Source of the DNA: Xylanimonas allomyrinae
Lineage (GTDB): Bacteria; Actinomycetota; Actinomycetes; Actinomycetales; Cellulomonadaceae
Length of the DNA stretch: 64,000 bases
Reading direction: 5' to 3'
NCBI RefSeq assembly: GCF_004135345.1
Contig: NZ_CP035495.1
Coordinates: 2,356,001 to 2,420,000 of the forward strand
Positions 54,507-62,419 of the stretch are shown here, in pieces. Each line of letters opens with the position of its first letter. Position 1 is the first letter of the stretch. Position numbers and translations under genes: made by a program. The notes below the pieces were generated by a model, which was given only the letters and a program-made list of their open reading frames with translations, made no database searches and was not told the origin of the DNA.

Positions 54507-55150
54507 TCACCCAGCCGCCGAGAACCTCCCCCGGTGCACGACCTCGTCGAGCGGGCGCCGCGCCCGCCGCGCGGGCGATCCCCCGCCGCGGGCTCGTCGG
54601 GGTGCCCGACGGCGACGACGCCCGTGGGCTCCCACGCGCCCGGCACGTCGAAGGCGGCGTGGAACGCCGGGCGCTCGGGCCCGCCGATGCCGAAGAAGCA
54701 CGCGCCCAGCCCCAGGTCGACGGCCGTCTGCAGCATCAGCAGCGACGCCATGCCGACGTCGACGTGCCAGTACGGCACCGGCCACCGCGCCTCGTCCTGC
54801 GGCGTCCACGCGCCCGGGGTCGCGAGCCGCGCGCCCGCCTTGTCGGGCTCGGCGTAACGGCGCAGGTAGGCCTCCTTGGAGGCCATCGGCACGACGATGA
54901 GCGGTGCCCGCCGCAGCCCCGCACGCCACGTGCTCAGGTCGCGTGCCGACGACGCCGGGGTGGCCGCGGCCCAGAAGCGGTCACGGTCGGCCGCGGTCTC
55001 GAGCACGAGGAACGCCCACCCTTGCGTGAACCCCGCCGACGGGCCGCGCACCGCGTTGCCGAGGATCCGTTCGACCTGCTCACCGGTCAGCGGCTCGTCG
55101 GTGAACGAGCGGACCATGCGCCGTCGTCGCACGACATCCTGGAAGTCCAT
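54507..55150 (-). CDS. Nitroreductase family protein, frameshifted near the C-terminus
   Basis: FMN-dependent nitroreductase fold. N-terminal DVVRRRRMVRSFTDEPL, FMN contacts in RGPSAGFTQGWAFLVL, and MLQTAVDLGLGACFFGIGG. Toward the C-terminus the frame slips at a C5 run (54580-54584). One added base gives DEPAAGGSPARRARRPLDEVVHRG and a natural stop at 54507 (214 aa). Without it the frame runs on for hundreds of codons antisense to cofC. It converges with cofD-cofC. FbiB of mycobacteria carries a similar C-terminal domain, but a role in F420 synthesis here is only a guess. Confidence 0.83.
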
Positions 55151-55196
55151 GCCACCATCGTCGCAGCCCGTCAGCACCCCCCGTCAGCACAGCCCG

Positions 55197-56156
55197 TCAG
55201 CGCGGCCCGGTCACCGGGGGCGCCGGCGGGACCGGCCAGCGCAGCGCCTCGACCACGACGACGAACCCGAGCGAGTCGTACAGCGCACGCGCCGCGGTGT
55301 TGTGGCCGAGCACGCTCAGCCCCAGCACGCTCAACCCCCGCTGCCGGCACCACTCGGCGCCCGCGCGCACGGCGGACCGCCCCAGCCCGACACCGCGCGC
55401 ACCGGGGTGCAGGTACACGTCGTAGACGAACGCGGCCGACGGCGGGCGCACCTCGAGCCACAGCGCGCCCACGGTCACCTGGGTCGAGCGTTCGACGACG
55501 TCGAGCAGCACGTGCCCGGCCGAGCGCAGGCCCTGCGGCAGCAGGTCCTCGTAGTCCTTGCGCGAGTGGTCGAGGGCCTCGCTCCACGCGACGTGGTCGG
55601 TGCTGCGGATCTCGCGCGCGTACTCGTCGATCGCCGCGTCGAGGTAGGCGTCGAACGAGGTCTCGGTCATGGGTCGCAGCACGGCGGCCTCAGGTTCGCC
55701 GCGCGCCTCGCCGGGGCCGGCGGACAGGTCGAGCACCATCGTCTGGCTCACCGTCGTGAACCCGGGCACGGCCGCGAGCGCCGCCGTCGTCGGTGCCGCG
55801 GCCATCCGGTCGAGCACGATGGCCGTCGCGTCGCCGGCGCGTGCGTGCGACTCCAGCAGGACCAGGAGAGCGTCCGCGGGGCACGTCGCCTCGGCGTCGA
55901 GCACCAGCAGGTCGGACTCCTGACGCGACAGCCACACCCAGCCGGCGTCGCCGTCGTCATCCAGGACGCGGTGGAGCTTGGTGCCGGAGAGTCCCTCCGC
56001 GGGTGCGAGCTCGTCGACGGCGGTGCGCGCCTGCACCGCCGCGGCCTCCTCGTCGCCGCACAGCGGGCCGAACTGCCAACGCCGACGACGCGCCAGCTGC
56101 GCGGTGCGCCAGGCGGCGTAGTCGGCAGCCGGGAACGGCAGGAGCTGGAGTGTCAC
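55197..56156 (-). CDS. Tandem GNAT acetyltransferase
   Basis: 319 residues with two GNAT units: N-terminal about 1-145 (degenerate) and C-terminal about 150-310. The C-terminal unit has the acetyl-CoA loop as HPGARGVGLGRSAVRAG, followed by VLGHNTAARALYDSLGFVVV. The tandem layout recalls MshD (mycothiol synthase) and related actinobacterial proteins, but I cannot assign the substrate. The start is GTG 56156, 7 nt after a TAGTCT box; an ATG at 56177 is an alternative. Confidence 0.82.
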   Translation of the reverse strand: MTLQLLPFPAADYAAWRTAQLARRRRWQFGPLCGDEEAAAVQARTAVDELAPAEGLSGTKLHRVLDDDGDAGWVWLSRQESDLLVLDAEATCPADALLVLLESHARAGDATAIVLDRMAAAPTTAALAAVPGFTTVSQTMVLDLSAGPGEARGEPEAAVLRPMTETSFDAYLDAAIDEYAREIRSTDHVAWSEALDHSRKDYEDLLPQGLRSAGHVLLDVVERSTQVTVGALWLEVRPPSAAFVYDVYLHPGARGVGLGRSAVRAGAEWCRQRGLSVLGLSVLGHNTAARALYDSLGFVVVVEALRWPVPPAPPVTGPR

Positions 56157-56163
56157 GCCCGGC

Positions 56164-56169
56164 AGACTA
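56164..56169 (-). promoter_or_regulatory. -10 box TAGTCT of the GNAT gene
   Basis: 7 nt before GTG 56156, leaderless geometry, and it decides against the earlier ATG 56177, which would lie upstream of the transcript start. Confidence 0.5.
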
Positions 56170-56288
56170 CGTGGCATCTGGCCGATGCCCGATCTCGAAC
56201 CGAATGTTGTCTCGGGGTCTGGCGCTCGCCGGGTCCCGGCGGCCACCCGGCGCACGGAGGACCGCGCACGGCACGGACCGCGCGCAGG

Positions 56289-59200
56289 TCACAACCGTTC
56301 GGCGATGACCTCCACGAGCGCCTTGCCCTCGACGCCCGCGAGCTGCACGGCCTGCGTCCGGCACGAGTAGCCGTCGGCGAGGTACTCGGTGCCCTCGTCG
56401 GCTGCGCGCAGCGCGGGGAGCAGCGCGTTCTCCGCTACGGCGACCGAGACGTCGTAGTGGCCCTTCTGCATGCCGAAGTTGCCGGCCAGCCCGCAGCAGC
56501 CGGCGAGCACCTCGATGGAGGCACCGCCGTCGCGCAGCAGCTTCTCGTCGGCCTGGTAGCCCATGACGGAGTGGTGGTGGCAGTGCGGCTGGACGACGGC
56601 CTTGAGGTCGCTCAGGTCGGGCATCGTCCATCCGGTCTCGGGCCGCGGGGCGGTCTCGGGCTCGGTCAGCAGCTCGGCGACCGTGCGCGTGGCGGCCGCG
56701 ACGGCGGCCGCGCGCGGGTCGTCGGGGAACAGGTCGAGCAGGTCGGAGCGCAGCACCGCGGTGCACGACGGCTCGAGCCCGAGGATCGGCACGCCGTTGA
56801 CCGCGTACGGCCCCAGCACCGACAGCAGGTTCGCCAGGCGGCGGCGGGCGCCGTCGAGCTGGCCGGTGGAGATCCAGGTCAGGCCGCAGCACGCCTCCTG
56901 GTCGGGCACGACGACGTCGTAGCCCGCCGCGGTGAGCACCTTGACTGCGGCCTTCGGCACCGAGGGCGCCATGGCGTCGCTGAACGAGTCGGTCCACAGC
57001 ACGACGCGCGGGTTGCCCTGCGGGGCCGGCCGGCCGGGCTCCTGCCGGTGCGAGAGACCGGGCACGCCGTGCGTGGCCCCGCCACGCTTCCACCAGGTGT
57101 GGAACGGCACCTCGGCGAACGTCATCATCTGCCGGCGCGGGTCCATGCCGCCCAGCCAGAGCACCGCCTTGGCGATGGCGCGCACGCCCAGCACCTTGTT
57201 GACCAGCGGCGCGAACGGTCCGATGAGCCTGGTCCAGCGCGGCAGCCAGCCGAGCACGTAGTGGTCGACGGGGCGCACGCGCCCCTTGTAGGTGCGGTGC
57301 AGCACCTCCGACTTGAACTGCGCCATGTCGACCCCGGCCGGGCAGTCGGCCGAGCAGGCCTTGCAGCTCAGGCACAGGTCGAGCGACTGCCGCACCTCGA
57401 CGGCGTTGAGCCCGCCGATGAGCTTGCCGTTGACGGCGTCCTGCAGCACGCGGGCGCGGCCGCGCGTGACGTCCTTCTCGTCCTTGGTGGCCTGGTAGCT
57501 GGGGCACATGAACCCGCCGCCGGCGTGGTTGTCGGCGCGGCACTTGCCGACGCCGACGCAGCGGTGGACCGCCGTCGTCAGGTCGTGGTGGTCGTGCTGG
57601 AACGAGAAGCCCGCGTGGCCCGCGACCTTCTCGATGCCGCGCAGGGCGCCCGAGGACCGCGCGCCGCCGTCGCGCGCGTCGATGCGCTGGCGCGAGGGCG
57701 TCGGGCGGGCCTGCGGGCGGCGCAGGTCGGCGTCGACCGCCGCGGGGTGGACGACGACGCCGGGGTTGAGCACGTCGTCGGGGTCGAACAACGCCTTGAA
57801 CCGCTCGAGCAGCGCGATCGCCTCGGGGCTGTACATGAGCGGCAGCAGCTCGGAGCGTGCGCGGCCGTCGCCGTGCTCGCCGCTCAGGGAACCGCCGTAG
57901 CGGGCGACGAGCTCGGCGGCCTCGGTCATGAACGTGCGCAGCACCGAGCCCGACGCTTCGAGCGGCAGGTCGATGCGCAGGTGGACGCACCCGTCGCCGA
58001 AGTGCCCGTAGGGCAGGCCGTCGACGCCGTAGCGCCCCATGAGCGCGTCGAGGTCGCGCAGGTAGGCCCCGAGCTTCTCGGGCGGGACGGCGGAGTCCTC
58101 CCAGCCGGGCCACGCCTGCTCGCCCGCGGGGGTGCGCCCGGCCAGGCCCGCGCCGTCGGCCCGGATCTGCCACATCTTGGTGGCCTCGGGTCCCGCGGCG
58201 TGGATCTGCGAGGCCACCGCGCTCGACGCCGCGACCACGGCCTCGGCGTTGCGCACGGCGTCCTCAGGGGTCGCGCCGGCGACCTCGATCATGAGCCAGC
58301 CCGCGCCGTCGGGCAGCGGCGGGACGGCGTCGGCGCCGCGCGCCTTGCGCACGACGTCCACCAGGCGCGCGTCGAGGCCCTCGATCGCCAGGGCAGCCGT
58401 GCCCGCCTCCTGGGAGCCGACCGCGAGCAGCGCGGGGACGTCGTCGGCCGCCGACGGCATGTCCGCATACCCGAGCACGACGAGCGTGGGCTGCTGCGGC
58501 AGCGGCACGAGCCGCAGCGTCGCGCCGATCACCGTGACGCAGGTGCCCTCGGTGCCCACCAGGGCCTTGGCGAGGTCGGAGCCGTTCTCGGGCAGCAGGT
58601 GCTCGAGCGAGTACCCCGACACCTGCCGGCCGAACCGCCCGAACTGCGTGCGGATGAGCGCGAGGTTGTCCCGGACGAGCTCCTTGAGGCCCGGGACCTG
58701 CGGGAACTCCGGGTCGCCCGCGCCCGCCAGGAAGCGCCGCCCGCGGCCGTCGACGACGTCGAGCGCGACGACGTTGTCCGCCGTGCGCCCGTACGCGACG
58801 GCGTGCGGGCCGCACGCGTTGTTGCCGATCATGCCGCCGAGCGTGGCCCGGTTCTGCGTCGAGGGGTCCGGGCCGAACCGCAGGCCGTGCCCCGCAGCGG
58901 CCTTCTGCAGCGTCGACATCACCGCGCCGGGCTGGACGACGGCGGTGCGGGCGTCGACGTCGACGCTCACCACGCGGTGCAGATGCCGCGACAGGTCGAT
59001 GACGGCGCCCGGCCCGACAGCGTTGCCCGCGACGCTGGTGCCCGCGCCGCGGGCGGTGACCGGCACCTTCAGCTCACGCAGCACGTCGAGCGCGGCGACG
59101 AACTCGTCCTCGGTCGCGGGGAACACCACGAGGTCGGGCACCACGCGGTAGTTGGAGGCGTCGGTCGCGTACTCGGCGCGCCGTCGCGCACCGGTCTCGA

Positions 59201-59336
59201 CCGCACCGGTCACGACGACGGTGCGCAGCGCCTGGGCGACGGCCTCCCGCGCGGCAGCGGCCGCACGCTCCGCCTCGTTCGCCTCACCGGCCCGGGGGCG
59301 GGGAGCGTCAGGACTCTGGTTCTCGGTCGAGGTCAT
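56289..59336 (-). CDS. Large FAD-binding and 4Fe-4S oxidoreductase (D-lactate/2-hydroxyacid dehydrogenase type)
   Basis: 1015-residue fusion, the YdiJ/Dld-II type. The N-terminal PCMH FAD domain has VTARGAGTSVAGNAVGPG and STLGG-like RATLGGMIGNNACG. The C-domain has GEHGDGRARSELLP. An Fe-S domain with CLSCKACSADCP follows (with an earlier HRCVGVGKCRAD), then a CCG domain with QEACCGLTW, LEPSCTAVL and LAGCCGLAGNFG. It probably oxidises a D-2-hydroxy acid and passes electrons to a quinone or another acceptor. ATG 59336 lies just after TGGAG. Stands alone. Confidence 0.93.
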   Translation of the reverse strand: MTSTENQSPDAPRPRAGEANEAERAAAAAREAVAQALRTVVVTGAVETGARRRAEYATDASNYRVVPDLVVFPATEDEFVAALDVLRELKVPVTARGAGTSVAGNAVGPGAVIDLSRHLHRVVSVDVDARTAVVQPGAVMSTLQKAAAGHGLRFGPDPSTQNRATLGGMIGNNACGPHAVAYGRTADNVVALDVVDGRGRRFLAGAGDPEFPQVPGLKELVRDNLALIRTQFGRFGRQVSGYSLEHLLPENGSDLAKALVGTEGTCVTVIGATLRLVPLPQQPTLVVLGYADMPSAADDVPALLAVGSQEAGTAALAIEGLDARLVDVVRKARGADAVPPLPDGAGWLMIEVAGATPEDAVRNAEAVVAASSAVASQIHAAGPEATKMWQIRADGAGLAGRTPAGEQAWPGWEDSAVPPEKLGAYLRDLDALMGRYGVDGLPYGHFGDGCVHLRIDLPLEASGSVLRTFMTEAAELVARYGGSLSGEHGDGRARSELLPLMYSPEAIALLERFKALFDPDDVLNPGVVVHPAAVDADLRRPQARPTPSRQRIDARDGGARSSGALRGIEKVAGHAGFSFQHDHHDLTTAVHRCVGVGKCRADNHAGGGFMCPSYQATKDEKDVTRGRARVLQDAVNGKLIGGLNAVEVRQSLDLCLSCKACSADCPAGVDMAQFKSEVLHRTYKGRVRPVDHYVLGWLPRWTRLIGPFAPLVNKVLGVRAIAKAVLWLGGMDPRRQMMTFAEVPFHTWWKRGGATHGVPGLSHRQEPGRPAPQGNPRVVLWTDSFSDAMAPSVPKAAVKVLTAAGYDVVVPDQEACCGLTWISTGQLDGARRRLANLLSVLGPYAVNGVPILGLEPSCTAVLRSDLLDLFPDDPRAAAVAAATRTVAELLTEPETAPRPETGWTMPDLSDLKAVVQPHCHHHSVMGYQADEKLLRDGGASIEVLAGCCGLAGNFGMQKGHYDVSVAVAENALLPALRAADEGTEYLADGYSCRTQAVQLAGVEGKALVEVIAERL

Positions 59337-59466
59337 AGCTCCAGGCACGGCCCGATTCTTGCATCCACCCCCGCCCGGCGACGCTCGCCCCGCGCCGCCG
59401 CCCCACCGTCACCCTCCCCGCGGGACGGAGACCACCTCGCGAGGAGGGACGGCGAGCCGGTGCGGG

Positions 59467-59910
59467 TCAGGACTCGAAGGTGACCGCGAGGGTGATCTCG
59501 GCGACGGAGGCCAGGGCCTTGGAGACCGGACAGCCGGCCTTGGCGCTCTCGGCGGCGGCCTTGAACCCGGCCTCGTCGAGACCCGACGCGTAGCCCGTGA
59601 CCGTGAGCGCGATGCGCGGGATGCGGAAGCCGCCCGCCGGGTCCGGGCCGAGCGTGACGTCGGCGGTGACCTCGATCTGCTCGGGCGTGCCGCCCGCCGC
59701 AGCGATGTCGGCCGAGAACTGCATCGCGAAGCACGCCGAGTGGGCGGCCGCGATGAGCTCCTCGGGGCTGGTGACGCCCTCGGCGTCGTCGGCGGCGCGG
59801 CGCGGGAACGAGACGTCGAACGTCGCCGCGCCCGAGCTGGAGAGCTCGACCTGGCCGGCGCCCTGCTCGAGCGTGCCGTTCCAGGCGGTGCGTGCGGTAC
59901 GGATGGGCAT
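59467..59910 (-). CDS. OsmC-family peroxiredoxin-like protein
   Basis: 147 residues. The redox cysteine pair is in AAHSACFAMQFS and AKAGCPVSKAL, plus SPEELIAAAHSAC, the OsmC signature. It detoxifies organic hydroperoxides, in OsmC with lipoylated or thiol donors; mycothiol may serve here since mshA is present, which is inference. Ribosome-binding site GAAGAGG before ATG 59910. Confidence 0.94.
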   Translation of the reverse strand: MPIRTARTAWNGTLEQGAGQVELSSSGAATFDVSFPRRAADDAEGVTSPEELIAAAHSACFAMQFSADIAAAGGTPEQIEVTADVTLGPDPAGGFRIPRIALTVTGYASGLDEAGFKAAAESAKAGCPVSKALASVAEITLAVTFES

Positions 59911-60016
59911 GGAGACCTCTTCGTGACGGAGTGGGGGTGGCGTCGTGCGGCGCCACCCCCGAAACTAACCCGCCGCGCCCGCCTGCGCCGCCCTTCCTCG
60001 TGCCTCGGCTCGTGCC

Positions 60017-61552
60017 TCAGCGGTCAGGGACGGAGAAGTCGAGCGCGTCGTCCGCTACGGCCATCACCGACCACGTGTGCCCGTCGGCGTCCGTCAGCTC
60101 GTAGGCGGGCACGAAGAGCACCGCGCCCTGCGCCGTCCACAGCTCGGTCAGCCCGAGCCGCGCCCCGGTGATGGTCACCTCGCTCACCGGCCAGGCGATC
60201 CGCGCGCCCGCCGCCGGCGGCGCCGGGACGGCGTCTGCGGGGGCGCCGTCGCCGAAGGCACCGTCTGCGGAGGCACCGTCTGCGGAGGCACCGTCCGCGG
60301 AGGCGACCGCACGATCCTCGGTCCCGAGCGGCATGACGGCCGACGACGCCCCGAACCGGGGGTCGCCGAGCCGCCGCACCGCCTCCGCCGGGCTGACGAC
60401 GGCGTACGTGCCGAGCTCGACGACGTCGGCGAGCGCGCCGTCGAGCCACACGATCCCGGCGTCGGCGACGGTCGCGATCCACTGGTCGTCGCTCAGGGTG
60501 CCCCCGACCACGCGCCGTGCCGTCACCTGGCGCACCGCGTCCTTGTCGCCGCGTGGTGCGACGGCGACCTCGAACTGTCCCGGGTCGAGCCCGAGCGCCC
60601 GCATGGCGTCGGCCAGGGCGGTCGCCGCGCCGGCGTCGTCGACCGACGTCGGCGCCGGCGTCCGGCATGCGCCCGCGACGTCCGGGGCCGCGCACGACCA
60701 CGGGTCGATCACCTGGTTCGCGTACCCGAAGGAGGCGCGGCCGTCGCCCAGCAGCCACACCTGCGGGCCCGAGCCTTCGTCCGGGCCGACGAACCACTGC
60801 TGCCCCTGCCGGCGCGGCTCGCCCGCGACCCCGAGCGCCCGCGCGACGCGCGCCGCCGTCTCGGCGTTCGCAGCCCCTCCGGCGTCGAACGCGAACACCG
60901 CGGCGCTGCCGCCCTCCTCGGGCAGGCCGACGCCGCGGAAGACGGTGTGCCCCACGAACGGATACCAGGCGGCACGGCTCCCGGCGGCGCTCGGCGCCGC
61001 ACCCGAATCGCGCGCAGGCTCGGTGGCCTGCTCGCCCGCCGACAGCGCACCGTCCGCCGCAGACCCGATCGCGGGCACGGGCCGCTGCGCCGACCCTGGC
61101 ACCGCGAACCCGGCGGCGTCGGCGACGGCGCTCGCGTCTCCCGCGGTCCCGCCGCCCGTCAGGACCCCGAGCGCGTACCCCCCGCCTCCGAGCACGACCG
61201 CGCCTGCGACGGCCGCGGCAACCAGCGCGGGCGCCCGGCGGTGCCGCCACGCGCGTCGGCCGGCGGCACCGGTCCCGGCAGCGCCGGTCGGCAGGGTGGC
61301 GTCCACGGCGGCAGGCACACCGCCTGGCGCAGCTTCCGGCACGGTTTCCGGCACGGTTTCCGGCACGGCGCCCCCCGGAGGGGTCCCGCGAGCCTCGCCC
61401 GCCGAGGCACCATCCGCGACCTGCACCTCGACCTTCGCGCGCAGGACGCCCCGACGCGGTGCCGCACCAGCGCCCGGGTCCGCGCCGACCAGCCGCTCGT
61501 ACGCCTCGTCTCCCCCCAGACCCCCTGCACCCTGCGACGCGTCCTCGTTCAT
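60017..61552 (-). CDS. Single-pass membrane protein downstream of ECF sigma factor, unknown
   Basis: 511 residues. An acidic cytoplasmic N-terminus of about 105 residues includes VPETVPETVPEAAPG repeats. A single membrane helix (ALVAAAVAGAVVLGGGGYAL) is followed by a ~380-residue exported domain with four Cys/Trp-containing strands. Position after a sigma gene suggests an anti-sigma role, but there is no zinc-binding HxxxCxxC motif, so that is unproven. ATG 61552 has the ribosome-binding site GGAGG. Confidence 0.7.
   Translation of the reverse strand: MNEDASQGAGGLGGDEAYERLVGADPGAGAAPRRGVLRAKVEVQVADGASAGEARGTPPGGAVPETVPETVPEAAPGGVPAAVDATLPTGAAGTGAAGRRAWRHRRAPALVAAAVAGAVVLGGGGYALGVLTGGGTAGDASAVADAAGFAVPGSAQRPVPAIGSAADGALSAGEQATEPARDSGAAPSAAGSRAAWYPFVGHTVFRGVGLPEEGGSAAVFAFDAGGAANAETAARVARALGVAGEPRRQGQQWFVGPDEGSGPQVWLLGDGRASFGYANQVIDPWSCAAPDVAGACRTPAPTSVDDAGAATALADAMRALGLDPGQFEVAVAPRGDKDAVRQVTARRVVGGTLSDDQWIATVADAGIVWLDGALADVVELGTYAVVSPAEAVRRLGDPRFGASSAVMPLGTEDRAVASADGASADGASADGAFGDGAPADAVPAPPAAGARIAWPVSEVTITGARLGLTELWTAQGAVLFVPAYELTDADGHTWSVMAVADDALDFSVPDR
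60257..60301. repeat. 15-bp tandem repeat, three units, in the membrane-protein gene
   Basis: Unit ggcaccgtctgcgga (third with one change) encodes SADGA repeats in a loop of the exported domain. In-frame unit length. Confidence 0.85.
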
Positions 61553-61666
61553 GACGACCTCCTCACCTCGGCCCGCACGGCCGCGCCGGGCGCCGTCGGT
61601 TCACCGCCCGCACCTGCCGGTGTTCCCTGTCTGTGTCGTGACCCACCGACCGCTTGCGGTCTCCGC

Positions 61667-61740
61667 CCGATCCCGCGCGCCCGGTCCCGTGCGCCCGGTC
61701 CCGTGCGCCCGGTCCCGTGCGCCCGGTCCCGTGCGCCCGG
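61667..61740. repeat. 14-bp tandem repeat between sigma factor and membrane-protein genes
   Basis: Four identical units ccggtcccgtgcgc (61681-61736), a degenerate unit before them (61667-61680) and a partial unit after. It lies within the 202-nt gap. 14 bp is non-coding in length and would bring repeated elements to the same helical face only every few units. Confidence 0.9.
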
Positions 61741-61754
61741 CCGCGCCGGCGCAC

Positions 61755-62297
61755 TCACGACTCGCCGCTCGCCGCGTCCGGTCGCGCGTCCTCCCACGCC
61801 TCGCGCAGCCGTGCCCGCGCCCGTGACAGGGCCGCGTCGGCACCGCCGCGCGAGATGCCCAGCACGGCCGCGAGGTCGTCGCGACCCAGACCGTCCCAGG
61901 CGACGAGCAGCAGCACCTGCCGATCGCGGGGCGTCAGGAGCGCGAGCGTGCGCCGCACCCGGTCGTCCGCCACCGCAAGCGCGGCCGGGTCGACGTCGTC
62001 GGGCACCTCGGGCACGACGGCGAGCGGCACCGCGCGCGCCTTGCGCCGGTGGTTGGCGAGCACATAGCCGGCGGCGCGGTAGAGCCACGGAAGCTCGGCC
62101 CCGCGCGGGACGTCGTCGCGGCGGCGCCACGCGGTGGCGAGCACCTCGGCGGCGAGGTCCTCGGCGGCGTCGGCGCGCGTGCCGCCGTCGGGCAGGCGCC
62201 GCACGAAGTAGCGGTGCAGCGCCGCGGCGTGCTCTTCGAAGAGCACGTCGAACCACGCCGCGTCGTCGCGGCCGTCGGCCACGCGGGACCGGTCCAT
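61755..62297 (-). CDS. ECF-like RNA polymerase sigma factor
   Basis: 180 residues. Region 2 is FEEHAAALHRYFVRRL, with DAAEDLAAEVLATAWRRRD as the region 2.2-2.4 helix. Region 4 is LTPRDRQVLLLVAWDGLGRDDLAAVLGISRGGADAALSRA. No long 1.1 region. It directs RNAP to a small, unknown set of promoters. The membrane protein downstream is the likely partner. ATG 62297. Confidence 0.88.
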   Translation of the reverse strand: MDRSRVADGRDDAAWFDVLFEEHAAALHRYFVRRLPDGGTRADAAEDLAAEVLATAWRRRDDVPRGAELPWLYRAAGYVLANHRRKARAVPLAVVPEVPDDVDPAALAVADDRVRRTLALLTPRDRQVLLLVAWDGLGRDDLAAVLGISRGGADAALSRARARLREAWEDARPDAASGES

Positions 62298-62405
62298 GCC
62301 CCCACTGTGTCGCCGCCCGCGCGGTCCTTGCACGGTCGCGGCGCACGGTGTCGTTTCATCCGCTGTTCACCCCGTCGGGCAGCCGACCGGCCGCCGCACC
62401 CGACC

Positions 62406-62411
62406 TAGCGT
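62406..62411 (+). promoter_or_regulatory. -10 box TAGCGT of the DUF4012 gene
   Basis: 8 nt before GTG 62420. It favours that GTG over the in-frame GTG at 62414. Confidence 0.45.
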
Positions 62412-62419
62412 GAGTGTCC

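Noticed and set aside
54876-59483. Very long open frame on the plus strand (about 1,500 codons)
   Set aside because: It lies antisense to the FAD/Fe-S oxidoreductase and GNAT genes. Its translation is Arg/Gly/His-rich with no family features, a known artefact of high-G+C coding DNA.
61667-61740. CRISPR-like array
   Set aside because: 14-bp units abut with no spacers; it is a simple tandem repeat.
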